Source: Aromatoleum petrolei (GTDB lineage Bacteria > Pseudomonadota > Gammaproteobacteria > Burkholderiales > Rhodocyclaceae). From it: a stretch of 64,000 nt of DNA. Where the stretch lies: positions 930,001 through 994,000 of the forward strand of contig NZ_CP059560.1 in assembly GCF_017894385.1 (NCBI RefSeq), read 5' to 3'. Below, piece by piece: positions 33,835 to 44,071 of the stretch. The stretch's first letter is position 1; every line of letters starts with the position of its first letter. Position numbers and translations under genes: made by a program. The notes beneath the pieces were generated by a model. It did no database searches, had not been told where the DNA came from, and worked only from the letters and a program-made list of their open reading frames with translations.

Positions 33835-36615
33835 TCAGTGAAGCCGCGCCGTCGGCCGCAGCGACATGCACCCGCCGTCGCGCAGCAGGTTGGCGAAGTC
33901 GGCCGCCGGAACCGGGCGGCTGCACAGGAAGCCCTGCATCTCGTCGCAACGATGGCGCCGCAGGAAGTCGAGCTGCGCTTCGGTCTCCACGCCTTCGGCG
34001 ACCACCGTCTGGTTCAGGCTGTGAGCGAGCGAGATGACCATGCGCGCGATCGCGGCGTCCTCGGACGAAGTCGTGAGGTCGGCAACGAAGGACTGGTCGA
34101 TCTTGACGCTGTCGATGAGGAAGCGCTTGAGGTAGTTGAGGCTGGAATAGCCGGTACCGAAGTCGTCGAGCGAGACCAGCACGCCGATCTCCTTGAGCGT
34201 GCGCAGGATCACGATCGTCCGCTCCGGGTTGCTCATCACGCCGCTCTCGGTGACCTCGAGGTGCAGGCTCCGTGCGGGCACCTCGGACGTGCGCAGAGCC
34301 TCGCCCAGCACGCCGACGAGGTCCTCCTGCTGGAATTGTCGTGCCGAGACATTGACCGCGACGCTGACGCCCGTGAGCCCTTCCTCGCGCCACGCCTTCA
34401 ACTGGCGGCACGCGGTGTTGATGACCCACTCGCCGATCGGCACGATGAGCCCCGTTTCCTCGGCGAGGGGGATGAAGTCGGCCGGCGACACCATGCCCAG
34501 CACCGGATGGCGCCAGCGGATCAGCGCCTCGGCGCCGACCACGCGGCCGTTGGCGAGCTCGACCTTGGGCTGGTAGTGCAGTTCCAGCTCGTCCTGCTCC
34601 AGCGCCCGACGCAGGCCGTTCTCGAGTTCCAGGCGTTCGAGCATGCGCGCGTTCATCTCGGGGGCGTAGAAGCGGAAATCGTTGCGGCCCTGCTCCTTCG
34701 CGCGGTACATCGCGACATCGGCATTCTTCACGAGCGTGGCAGCCGATTCGCCGTCGCGCGGGTAGAGCGCGACGCCCAGGCTGCCGGTGACGACCATCTC
34801 GTGGCCCGACAGCTTCATCGGCGCCGACACGGCCTGCAGCACCTTGGCGGCCAGCGATGCGGCATCGCTCTCGGCCCACAGCTCGGGCATGACGATCATG
34901 AACTCGTCGCCACCCAGGCGCGCCACGGTGTCACCCTGGCGCACGCAGGCCGCGAGGCGCCGTGCCACCTCGCAGATCAGTTCGTCGCCGACGACATGGC
35001 CGAGGCTGTCGTTGATGAGCTTGAAGCGGTCGATGTCGAGCAGCATCACAGCGACCGCGCCGGCGTTGCGCTGCGCACGGATCATCGCCTGCTGCAGGCG
35101 GTCGTTGAGCAGGTTGCGGTTGGCCAGCCCGGTCAGCGCGTCGTGGTTGGCCTGCTGTTCGAGTTCCGCCTCGTAGCGCTTGCGGTCGGTGAGGTCGTTG
35201 AAGATCGAGATGAAGTGCGAGACGCGCCCGCTCGGGTCGTGCATCGAGGCGAGCGAGACTTCGTTCCAGAACAGGGAGCTGTCCTTGCGATAGCAGCGCA
35301 GCACCACGCGTGCGTCGCGCCCGCGACGCACGGCCTCGCGCAGGCGTTCGATGTCGGGCTGGCCCCAGTCGTTGCCGATCAGCAGGCGCGTGTTGCGCCC
35401 GATGATCTCCTCCGGCGCATAGCCGGTCATCAGCGTGAAGGCCGGATTGACGTACAGCACCGGGTTGTCGGCCTCGCGGTCGGCGGCGCTGATCACGATG
35501 GCATTGATGCTCTCGTCGATTGCGCGGTTGCGCAGGCGCAGCGTCTCCTCGGTGCGCTGCTGCACGACGCGCGCACGCAGCGTGTGGATGCCGTAGGCGA
35601 TGTCGTCGGCGAGTTCGCCGAGCAGTTCGAGTTCATCCTCATCGAAGGCTTCCTTCTCGCGCGTGACGATGGACAGCACGCCGAAGGTCTCGCGCTCGAA
35701 CACGAGGGGCAGCACCGCCGCCGCCTGGTAGCCGCGCCCGATCGCCGCCTCGCGCCAGCGCCCGACGCGCGGATCGCTCGCGATGTCGCGCACGACCTGC
35801 GGTTCGCGCGTGCGCACCGCCTCGCCCACCGGACCGTTGCCGCAGGCGTTGTCGCCCCAGGAGAAGCGGAAGGATTTCAGCAGGGCAGCCCCCTCGCCGG
35901 CGGCGGAGACCGTCTCGACGGTGCAGTCGGCGTCGTGCCACGCCAAGCTCACCCAGGCGATGCCGTAATTGCCGAGCTCGACGAGGAAGCGGCACATGTC
36001 CGCGAGCAGCCGCCGCTCGTCGGTGGCACGCACCAGCGTGCGATTGCATTCGGCCATCACCTTGCGCGCGCGCAGCACGCGCCGCAGCTGCGCCTCCGCG
36101 AGCTTGCGGGTCTCGACCTCGCTGGCGAGATCCGCCGCACGGCGTTCAAGCTCCTCGGCCTTGGCGGCGAGCTTGTCGGTGAGCACGCGCAGGTGCTCGC
36201 GTTCGAACTCGGCGTCGCTTGCAGGCGGGTTATCCCGTGCGGCCTCCACCAGCACCTCCGCGATCGTCCGCACGATCACCTCCGGGTCGCACGGTTTCAC
36301 GAGGATGCGCGACACGCCGAGCAGACCGGCGAGGTTGCGCACTTCACGCTCATGGTAGTTGGCGGTGTGGAAGATCACGCGCGTATGGGCGATCTCGGGG
36401 TCCGCACGCAGCCGGCGCACGAATTCGTAACCGTCCACGTTGGGCATGAGAATGTCGCAGATGACCAGCTGCGGACGCTGCGCCCGCACGATGGCGAGTC
36501 CCTCTGCACCGTCGCCCGCCTCCAGTGCCTCGTGGCCCTCGTAGGCGGCCAAGGCGACGATGAGTTCGCGATTCACGGCATGGTCGTCTATGACAAGGAT
36601 CTTCGCCATCGGCAT
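33835..36615 (-). CDS. Response regulator with GAF, PAS, GGDEF and EAL domains
   Basis: The 926-residue protein has, in order, a receiver domain (VIDDHAVNRE; phospho-acceptor Asp in VICDILMPNVDG), a coiled region, a GAF-like domain (residues about 200-360), a PAS domain (INAIVISAADREADNPVLYV), an intact GGDEF (RLGGDEFMIVMPE) and an intact EAL domain (EALIRWRHPVLG; DDFGTGYSS). It can therefore make and break down c-di-GMP under phosphorelay control. It lies six bases after the upstream receiver gene in a three-gene signalling operon. Confidence 0.93.
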   Translation of the reverse strand: MPMAKILVIDDHAVNRELIVALAAYEGHEALEAGDGAEGLAIVRAQRPQLVICDILMPNVDGYEFVRRLRADPEIAHTRVIFHTANYHEREVRNLAGLLGVSRILVKPCDPEVIVRTIAEVLVEAARDNPPASDAEFEREHLRVLTDKLAAKAEELERRAADLASEVETRKLAEAQLRRVLRARKVMAECNRTLVRATDERRLLADMCRFLVELGNYGIAWVSLAWHDADCTVETVSAAGEGAALLKSFRFSWGDNACGNGPVGEAVRTREPQVVRDIASDPRVGRWREAAIGRGYQAAAVLPLVFERETFGVLSIVTREKEAFDEDELELLGELADDIAYGIHTLRARVVQQRTEETLRLRNRAIDESINAIVISAADREADNPVLYVNPAFTLMTGYAPEEIIGRNTRLLIGNDWGQPDIERLREAVRRGRDARVVLRCYRKDSSLFWNEVSLASMHDPSGRVSHFISIFNDLTDRKRYEAELEQQANHDALTGLANRNLLNDRLQQAMIRAQRNAGAVAVMLLDIDRFKLINDSLGHVVGDELICEVARRLAACVRQGDTVARLGGDEFMIVMPELWAESDAASLAAKVLQAVSAPMKLSGHEMVVTGSLGVALYPRDGESAATLVKNADVAMYRAKEQGRNDFRFYAPEMNARMLERLELENGLRRALEQDELELHYQPKVELANGRVVGAEALIRWRHPVLGMVSPADFIPLAEETGLIVPIGEWVINTACRQLKAWREEGLTGVSVAVNVSARQFQQEDLVGVLGEALRTSEVPARSLHLEVTESGVMSNPERTIVILRTLKEIGVLVSLDDFGTGYSSLNYLKRFLIDSVKIDQSFVADLTTSSEDAAIARMVISLAHSLNQTVVAEGVETEAQLDFLRRHRCDEMQGFLCSRPVPAADFANLLRDGGCMSLRPTARLH

Positions 36616-36621
36616 GCATCC

Positions 36622-37028
36622 TCACTCGCCGGCAGTCGGACCGGCGATGCGCCGTCCGGCCTTCAGATAGGCTTCGACCTCGCTGACGAAGGTCTCGGGA
36701 ACGATGGGCTTCGAGATGTAGCCGTCGAAACCCGCGAGCATTACGCGAGTCTGGTCGCCCGACATCGAGAACGCTGTGACCGCGATCACCGGGATGTCAT
36801 TCAGGGCGGCGTCGGTACGGATGTGACGAAGCATTTCGAAGCCATCCATCACCGGCATGCGCAGGTCGCTGATGATGAGGTCGGGGGGCGGCTCACTGCG
36901 GGCGAGCTCCAGCCCCTGCAGGCCGTCCTCGGCGATCAGCACGGTGTGCCCGGCCGCTTCGAGCAGGTAGCTGACGAGTTCGAGATTCGCCGGGTTGTCC
37001 TCGACGAGGAGAATGCGCACCGCCATGT

Positions 37029-37032
<4 letters not shown>
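36622..37032 (-). CDS. Single-domain response regulator
   Basis: The 136-residue protein is a stand-alone receiver domain (ILLVEDNPANLELVSYLL; phospho-acceptor Asp in IISDLRMPVMDGFEM; conserved Lys in GYISKPI). It has no output domain. Its start at 37032 overlaps the stop of the kinase gene by four bases (ATGA), and the GGDEF-EAL gene follows six bases later. It probably relays phosphate between the kinase and the c-di-GMP protein. Confidence 0.92.
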
Positions 37033-38510
<1,478 letters not shown>

Positions 38511-38676
38511 GCGTACTCCCCGGTTCGCGAATGTTGCGCGGAATGGGGGGAGATCGCTCCGTGGTGCGGAATTGAATCCCCGTCCATGACGTATCTATAG
38601 CAAATCGACGCACCGTATCCAACTATTTTTGTCGGGTAATAGCCATGATAAAAACATGGTTTTCAAGCACCTGCGT

Positions 38677-40137
38677 TCATCGTAGCGGCCCGCTACGGTC
38701 GCCGTCGGCAAGCGTCCGCAATACTCGCCGATAGCACGCAGCCGCCGCAGGATTGCCGATCGCATAGACGAAACAAAGAATTTCACGCAGTGCACGGAAC
38801 ACGAAATTGCGGTCGAGGCGATCCGGCGCCCGACGCATGCCGAAGGGCTTGAACAGCAGGTGCAGACGTTCGGGCGCGCCGCCCGCCGGCCCGCCGCCCA
38901 CCGCCGGCGGGCGGTAGTCGCATGGCACCTCGACGAAGCCGACGTGCCGGAACACCGCCGCCGATTCCGTACCGCATTCGATGAACCAGCCTTCCGCCGA
39001 CGTCCCGTCCTGCCGCATGTGCGCCTCGATGCGCGCGAGCACCGGGCGCAGCAGGCCGCGGCCGCGCAGGCTTCCGGCAAGGACGAGATAGCCGCCGAAG
39101 CCGGCCGTCGGCAGCGTAAAGAAGCTCGCCATGCCCTCGGCCGGGGCGTCCGCTGCGGCGCGCAACAACCACAGGTGATAGCGCGCCGCGCCGCTGTCGC
39201 CGACCGCGAAGGCCGCGGCAAAGTCCTGCTGCGCGGCGACGCGACCGGGAACGGGAATCGCCGCGCGGGCGATCGCGGCGGCCGTCGCGATGGCATCAGG
39301 CGGTCGATCCGGCGATGAGACGGGTTCGATCAGCAGTCCGTCCGTGGGCTCCTGGCCCGCGTAACGACCGAGCGGAACCAGCGCGACGCGCGGACGCGCT
39401 GCGAGCGCGTCGGCCATCGCGAGGAAGTCGCGGTCGGCGGCGGGATCTTCGATACGCATCGCCCAGCGCAGGTACTCCGCGACGACGAGTTCGACCCAAG
39501 GCGAATGAAAGCCCGACTGCGGCACCCGTCCGAACGGACGCATGATCAGCAGCAGGCCGTCGACGGGCTGTTGTCCCGCCGACAGCGCGGGCTGGACGTA
39601 GGGGAATTCGAGCACGCCGAAGCCCCAGCGGCCCCAGATCGCCGCGCGACGGAAGGGGTCCATGTTGTCGGGCGTCGCGGGGAGGCGGAACGGATCGTTC
39701 ATCTCGGCGACCACGGCGGCCAGGCGTGCGCCGTGCCGACGGGCGTCCCGGCGCAGGAGGCGGATCGCCTCGTCCAGGAGCGCACGGCCGATGCCCGACG
39801 CACGCCGGTCCGCCGCGACGAACAGGAATTCGATCACGCCCGCGCGCGGCATGGCGAGGTAGTCGAACACGACACCCCCGAGCGCTTCGCCATCGAGTTC
39901 GGCGACGACGATGTGATAGTTGTTGTCCCCGTACCAGCCCTGCGCCTTCAGCGCGAGATAGCGGCGCATGTTGTCGAGCGACTCGCGCTCGTCGGGATCG
40001 GGGAACTCCGCGACATAGCGCTCGTGGTAGAAGCGCTGCAGCGCGGCGAGCCCGGCCGGCGAGGCGTCGATCTCGCGGAAACGCAAGCCTCGCGCCGGGG
40101 CGGCTGCGGCCATGCCCTGCGGTCCGCCTCCGGCCAT
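38677..40137 (-). CDS. Tandem GNAT-family acetyltransferase-like protein
   Basis: The 486-residue protein has two GNAT-like domains. The first keeps the acetyl-CoA loop in AADRRASGIGRALLDEAI; the second has LRGRGLLRPVLARIEAH and ESAAVFRHVGFVEVP. It starts one base after the stop of the TIR-domain gene, so the two are one operon. The substrate is unknown. A role with the TIR protein, for example modification of its target, is possible but not shown. Confidence 0.82.
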   Translation of the reverse strand: MAGGGPQGMAAAAPARGLRFREIDASPAGLAALQRFYHERYVAEFPDPDERESLDNMRRYLALKAQGWYGDNNYHIVVAELDGEALGGVVFDYLAMPRAGVIEFLFVAADRRASGIGRALLDEAIRLLRRDARRHGARLAAVVAEMNDPFRLPATPDNMDPFRRAAIWGRWGFGVLEFPYVQPALSAGQQPVDGLLLIMRPFGRVPQSGFHSPWVELVVAEYLRWAMRIEDPAADRDFLAMADALAARPRVALVPLGRYAGQEPTDGLLIEPVSSPDRPPDAIATAAAIARAAIPVPGRVAAQQDFAAAFAVGDSGAARYHLWLLRAAADAPAEGMASFFTLPTAGFGGYLVLAGSLRGRGLLRPVLARIEAHMRQDGTSAEGWFIECGTESAAVFRHVGFVEVPCDYRPPAVGGGPAGGAPERLHLLFKPFGMRRAPDRLDRNFVFRALREILCFVYAIGNPAAAACYRRVLRTLADGDRSGPLR

Positions 40138-40138
40138 G

Positions 40139-42340
40139 TCAGCGCTTGGCTTTCTGCCGCTGCAGCTGGTCGACGTAGCCGAAGTAATCGGCGACCAGCT
40201 CCGGCAGGTGGCAGGACGAGAAGTAGCCAGCGAGGCCCCACGGTCGCAGCGCGGGGTTGTCGGCACTGCCCGGCACGATCACCGCGGCGGCGAAGTCGCG
40301 ATCGGCCTCGGTTTCGAGACGCTTGCGCAGCAGGTCGGGCAGCGGCTCGGCCGACGGATAGCGGACCGCACAATCGCAGCCGGAGTAGTCGGAACTGCAC
40401 ACGAGGTGGAAGCGGATGCCGGCGGCGACGTCATCGGCGTCGAAGAACTCGGCCCGTCGCTCCCACACCTGGCGCAGCAACTGCAGGCTGTTCTCGACCA
40501 CTGCGCGGCGCTGGAAGCGCAGGGCCGCGGGATCGGCGATGTTCGCATGCACGAACACCGGCAGCAGGTCCTCCCACAGGCGCGCGTCGCCGACCCGCAC
40601 CCGCTGGCTCGCATTCTCGGGCCATTGCGGATAGCACTTGCGGCGCAGCAGGCACGGGCCGACCTCGGGGTCGGACGGATCGGGCTTGCCGACGGCGACG
40701 AGGTACATCATCCACAGGTAGGCGGAAAAGTAGACGCGCGTCTCGTCGACCTCGCGATCGACCTGTTCCAGCTGCAACACCAGCCCGTCCGAATGATGCG
40801 CGTGGCCGGGCCCCTCGCCGCACCACAGGCTGGCCTGCGCGGCCGCCATTGGGTACTTGCGCGGCCGCAGCTCCTCGTCGCTGTCGTCGCGATCCAGCTC
40901 GTCGATCAGGTCACCGGTCGCGTCGTCGCCCGGGAATCGCTCGCCCTCGTCCCCATCCTCGCCGAGGAAGTTCGGCCCCCAGCGCAGCCGTCCGGTCAGC
41001 TGCACGAGTTTCGCGCTGCGGCCGGCGGCGGCGAGCTCCGTCACCAGCGGCCCCAGCTTGCGCGGCTCGCCGCGCTCGTTGTCGTCGATCTCGATCAGCG
41101 GCAGCGAGTTGTTCTCGTCGCCATAACCGTACTGGTACGCGAACTTGCCCTGCCACTGTTCGCAGCGGCAGATCGGGATGCTCGGCCCCCACACCAGCCA
41201 GCAGTTCCACTGCGAAGCCTGCAGACTTTCGAAGGCGCCGGTGCGGATCGCGGCCTTGGGAATCGAGTGCTGGTAAGCGTTGAGCACCGGCCGCCAGTCG
41301 TCCTCGAAATGCGACAGCAGGCCGGCGACGAGGAACTGAGGCGCGACAAAGCCGAGGTTCACACGGATGCGGCACAAGGTCGCGAGCTGCTCGGGGGCGG
41401 GGGCATCGCGCGCGACGCGTTCGACGGTGTCGAAATACGCCTCCCACAGGCTCTCGCGTTCTCGCGCCAGCATGAAGAAGCGCGAATTCACCTCGACCAC
41501 GCTGGCGCTGAAGTCGCCGTTCCGGGCGCCGCGCTTGAGCTCGCCCGCGAGCCGGCGCGCCGTGTCGCTGCCCTCGAGTCCGTCCAGCGTTTCCTGCAAG
41601 GCCTGCGCAGACGTAGGCGCCTCGGAGCGCAGCAGCTGGTATTCGACGAAGAGGCGCAGCGCGCTGAACAGAGCCTCGCCGGAGAGATCGCAGAACGTTC
41701 CCAGCCGCGCGACGACTTGGCCGGCGAAGTCCTCCCGCGCCTCGCCGAGCATCTCCTGCAGCAGCGTCGCCGCGAGCAGCGTGGCGGCGGCCCTGGCATG
41801 CACCGCCTCATCGTCCGCGGCCGCCCGGCCCGCGCCGCCGTTGCCCGCGTGGCCCCCGGCTTCCCCGAGGAGTCCGGCGATCTCCACCATCAGGTTGCTG
41901 AGGTGCCGATTCACGGCAACCGATTTCTCGTTGCCGAACTCGGCCAGCGCCTTGATCTTGCGTGTCTTCTCGTCGCGCACCTTCGGCCGCACTTCGGTCT
42001 CGTTCAGCCAGCCGATAGCCTCCCAGGGGCTGGGAACGATCTGCACCGGGATCACGCGCAGCCCCTTCTTGCGGCGCGCGAGGAGTTTGGGCAGTTCGGT
42101 CTTGCGGATGAAGTCCGAACTGAGGAAGGACGGGCTGATCAGCAGCAGCGCGAGATCGGCGCGCGCGAGTGCGGTCTCGATCTCCGGCAGCCACTGGTCG
42201 CCGGCGCGAATGCGGTTGCGATCGACCCACACCTCCACCTCGATCGGATCGTGGAGGCTCTGGAGATGCTTCACGACGGCATCGCACCAGGCCTTGTCGT
42301 CGTGACTGTAGCTGACGAAAACATGCACGCTCCGGCTCAT
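40139..42340 (-). CDS. TIR-domain protein with large uncharacterised C-terminal region
   Basis: The 733-residue protein begins with a TIR domain (about residues 1-145): VFVSYSHDDKAWCDAVV, VWVDRNRIRAGDQWLPEIE, LLISPSFLSSDF and RKTELPKLL, where Glu82 is the likely NADase residue. The remaining roughly 590 residues (for example RCEQWQGKFAYQYGYGDE and SSDYSGCDCAVRYPSAE) match no family I recognise. Bacterial TIR proteins often act as NAD-consuming effectors in defence, but related proteins also serve signalling. It is divergent from the peptide locus, sharing a 377-base promoter region. Confidence 0.83.
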   Translation of the reverse strand: MSRSVHVFVSYSHDDKAWCDAVVKHLQSLHDPIEVEVWVDRNRIRAGDQWLPEIETALARADLALLLISPSFLSSDFIRKTELPKLLARRKKGLRVIPVQIVPSPWEAIGWLNETEVRPKVRDEKTRKIKALAEFGNEKSVAVNRHLSNLMVEIAGLLGEAGGHAGNGGAGRAAADDEAVHARAAATLLAATLLQEMLGEAREDFAGQVVARLGTFCDLSGEALFSALRLFVEYQLLRSEAPTSAQALQETLDGLEGSDTARRLAGELKRGARNGDFSASVVEVNSRFFMLARERESLWEAYFDTVERVARDAPAPEQLATLCRIRVNLGFVAPQFLVAGLLSHFEDDWRPVLNAYQHSIPKAAIRTGAFESLQASQWNCWLVWGPSIPICRCEQWQGKFAYQYGYGDENNSLPLIEIDDNERGEPRKLGPLVTELAAAGRSAKLVQLTGRLRWGPNFLGEDGDEGERFPGDDATGDLIDELDRDDSDEELRPRKYPMAAAQASLWCGEGPGHAHHSDGLVLQLEQVDREVDETRVYFSAYLWMMYLVAVGKPDPSDPEVGPCLLRRKCYPQWPENASQRVRVGDARLWEDLLPVFVHANIADPAALRFQRRAVVENSLQLLRQVWERRAEFFDADDVAAGIRFHLVCSSDYSGCDCAVRYPSAEPLPDLLRKRLETEADRDFAAAVIVPGSADNPALRPWGLAGYFSSCHLPELVADYFGYVDQLQRQKAKR

Positions 42341-42627
42341 GAGGCCCCCGCCTGTCCAGGTGATCCAGCCAGCTGACTTATTAACCACGATAGACCACGC
42401 GCGCGCGAATGCCGATCGGCGCCCTGTCGCGGCCTTTTGCGCGTGCCCGGCGGGCTGGTCCGACGCGGGTGTTGCCCGCCGACCGACAGGGACGCGTCAG
42501 GGTGTTGGACTCGACCCGTCAGTTCGGGGCGCACCTCGCCTGCCATGCGTGCGCCCGGCCTCCGACACCTTCACATAACTCATTATTTTTCAACATCTTG
42601 CGCAGTCTGCGTCGCTTTACCGCGATC
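42341..42627. other. Divergent region between the TIR gene and the peptide locus
   Basis: These 287 bases hold the expected promoter of the TIR-GNAT operon and the upstream control region of the first peptide gene. An AT-rich patch at 42571-42600 (CATTATTTTTCAACATCTTG) is unusual for this genome and lies just before the sigma-54 promoter, a plausible IHF or activator site. No gene was recognised. Confidence 0.4.
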
Positions 42628-42628
42628 C

Positions 42629-42643
42629 TGGCACGCTCCCTGC
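42629..42643 (+). promoter_or_regulatory. Sigma-54 promoter of the left peptide operon
   Basis: TGGCAC-GCTCC-CTGC matches the -24/-12 consensus at all but one position, and GG (42630-42631) and GC (42642-42643) are exactly 10 bases apart. Transcription should start near 42655. A sigma-54 activator is encoded within the locus. The same element precedes the right-hand peptide gene. Confidence 0.72.
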
Positions 42644-42650
42644 GATAGGA

Positions 42651-42678
42651 GTTTCGAGCGCGCGAAAGTGCTCGAAAC
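42651..42678 (+). promoter_or_regulatory. Perfect dyad GTTTCGAGC-N10-GCTCGAAAC at the expected transcription start
   Basis: Two 9-base arms (42651-42659 and 42670-42678) are perfect complements. The element lies at about -4 to +24 from the predicted sigma-54 start. It could be an operator or a 5' hairpin in the message. An identical copy is at 58237-58264. Confidence 0.6.
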
Positions 42679-42717
42679 AAATCACCGACCCAAGACGCAA
42701 ACCCAAGGAGAGCCATC

Positions 42718-43008
42718 ATGAAAACCCTGACCATCAACGACCTGCCGATGACCGAAGAACTGGACCGCGAAGCCATGAGCGAAGTGCGCGGCGGCATGTA
42801 CATGGGCTTTGCGCCCTACTACTGGGGCGGCTACGTCGATGCATCGACGACCAACGCCTCGTTCAGCGCCCTGCAGCAGATCAACCAGGGCCAGAGCGTC
42901 GCGACCAACGTCGGCAACAACGTCGCCGTGCTGGGCGGGTTCGCAAACCCGTCGGTGCCGGTGACCGCGACGCAAAACGCCAACATCGACAACCACGTGC
43001 ATTTCTGA
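42718..43008 (+). CDS. Secreted peptide precursor 1 with Gly-Gly leader
   Basis: The 96-residue protein has a 26-residue leader (MKTLTINDLPMTEELDREAM, then SEVRGG) ending in a Gly-Gly site typical of C39-peptidase exporter substrates, and a 70-residue core rich in Asn, Gln, Val and Gly (INQGQSVATNVGNNVAVLGG) with a C-terminal Phe. AAGGAG precedes the ATG. It is almost identical to precursor 5 at the right end of the locus. No modification enzyme for Cys/Ser/Thr rings is present nearby. Confidence 0.88.
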   Translation: MKTLTINDLPMTEELDREAMSEVRGGMYMGFAPYYWGGYVDASTTNASFSALQQINQGQSVATNVGNNVAVLGGFANPSVPVTATQNANIDNHVHF

Positions 43009-43023
43009 TGCATGAGCGGATCG

Positions 43024-43050
43024 GGCGGCAGCCCCCCCGGGGCAGCCGCC
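43024..43050 (+). other. Hairpin after peptide gene 1
   Basis: GGCGGC (43024-43029) pairs with GCCGCC (43045-43050); an inner GCCCC/GGGGC pairing extends the stem beyond an A-A mismatch. It lies between peptide genes 1 and 2 and may protect or attenuate the message. Confidence 0.45.
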
Positions 43051-43078
43051 GATTCCACCCCACACGAGGAGCACTACC

Positions 43079-43345
43079 ATGTCGTCGATCATCATCAGCG
43101 ATCTGGCCCTGAGCAAGGAACTCGACAGCGGCGAGATGTCTGCCGTCCGAGGAGGCGCGCTGGGCCCCATCACGGGACTTCCCTTCGCCAACGTGAACGT
43201 CAATGTCGGCATCAACCAGACGATCGCGCAACTGCAAAGCATCCAGGTCAACGCGTTGAACAACGTGGGCGTGATCGGGGCCGATCTCGGTTTCGAACTC
43301 GACCTGAGCGCGGCGCAGATCGCCAACCCGGTCATTGCAATCTAG
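43079..43345 (+). CDS. Secreted peptide precursor 2 with Gly-Gly leader
   Basis: The 88-residue protein has a 26-residue leader (MSSIIISDLALSKELDSGEM, SAVRGG) and a 62-residue core with NVNVNVGINQTIAQLQSIQV and NNVGVIGADLGFEL. The core differs from precursor 1 but shares its Asn/Val/Gln character. CGAGGAG lies upstream of the ATG. It is 70 bases after gene 1 on the same strand and likely cotranscribed. Confidence 0.85.
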   Translation: MSSIIISDLALSKELDSGEMSAVRGGALGPITGLPFANVNVNVGINQTIAQLQSIQVNALNNVGVIGADLGFELDLSAAQIANPVIAI

Positions 43346-43351
43346 GGCAGC

Positions 43352-43367
43352 GGAGGCCGCGGCCTCC
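43352..43367 (+). other. Hairpin after peptide gene 2
   Basis: GGAGGCC (43352-43358) and GGCCTCC (43361-43367) form a compact palindrome followed by CTTGTC. It lies six bases after the stop of gene 2. Confidence 0.45.
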
Positions 43368-43452
43368 CTTGTCGATCGGCGGGGCGATCCCCCTGACCTA
43401 TACTGAACACACGGTCGATCACCACCCCAAGCACGCACCATCAGGAAAAGCC

Positions 43453-43656
43453 ATGGCCACCATCGTTATCAAGGACTTGCCGGAAAACATGGACCTCGAT
43501 CGCCAGGCGATGCAGGCGATCACCGGGGGGGCGCGCCTGCGCGGCACCGCGACAGGAGCCGCACGCACGCCGCGCCTTCCCGGGTCCCCGCGCGAGACGC
43601 GTGGCGCGATAGCCGAAACCGGCCGGCGCCCGGCGCCGAGCACGCTGTTCAGGTAG
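43453..43656 (+). CDS. Secreted peptide precursor 3 with Gly-Gly leader and basic core
   Basis: The 67-residue protein has a 26-residue leader (MATIVIKDLPENMDLDRQAM, QAITGG) with Thr in place of Arg before Gly-Gly. Its 41-residue core (RLRGTATGAARTPRLPGSP) is Arg/Pro/Ala-rich and unlike the other cores, so it may act differently, for example as an antimicrobial or as a partner. The ribosome site is weak (GGAAAAG). The shared leader is the main support. Confidence 0.75.
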   Translation: MATIVIKDLPENMDLDRQAMQAITGGARLRGTATGAARTPRLPGSPRETRGAIAETGRRPAPSTLFR

Positions 43657-43719
43657 CCGCCTGCACGGCGCACCGCAAGCGCCCACCCCGATCGACCACC
43701 GAATCCGGAGAAATTCATC

Positions 43720-44004
43720 ATGTCCGCCATCGCCATCCACGACCTCAGCATGAAACGCGACCTGGACCGCGAAGCCCTGGCATCCATCAGGGGCGGAGGC
43801 GCGCCGTGGGTCTACGGCTGGATCCGCCCCTACGTGTCGTCGCAGCCGAGCTTCGGCCGGTCGGTCAACTACTACCAGATCAACAACACATTCATCGCGG
43901 ACCAGATGGTGAACCAGTTCCAGGTCATCGACGTCACGAATACCGCCGCCAACTCGACGATCAACGTCGGGGTCGGTGCGGACGGCAGTGCATTGAAGCT
44001 GTAG
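43720..44004 (+). CDS. Secreted peptide precursor 4 with Gly-Gly leader
   Basis: The 94-residue protein has a 26-residue leader (MSAIAIHDLSMKRDLDREAL, ASIRGG) and a 68-residue core with an aromatic start (APWVYGWIRPYVSSQPSF) and an Asn/Gln-rich end (INNTFIADQMVNQFQVID, TINVGVG). CGGAG precedes the ATG. It is 63 bases after gene 3 and 67 before the PP2C gene. Confidence 0.83.
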   Translation: MSAIAIHDLSMKRDLDREALASIRGGGAPWVYGWIRPYVSSQPSFGRSVNYYQINNTFIADQMVNQFQVIDVTNTAANSTINVGVGADGSALKL

Positions 44005-44071
44005 CCCGGCCGCCTTCCCGGCGGCGAGCGCGAGCGCCGCACGGGAATCCGGCCCCATCGGGGAGACGCCT

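Larger units (their letters stand above)
42628..43008 (+). repeat. Left arm of a ~380-bp inverted repeat (promoter, leader and peptide gene)
   Basis: From 42628 the sequence matches the reverse complement of 57907-58287: the promoter and 5' leader (about 90 bases) appear identical and the coding part differs at few positions. The arms lie about 15 kb apart and bracket the exporter genes. Upstream of 42628 the two copies diverge. Confidence 0.9.
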
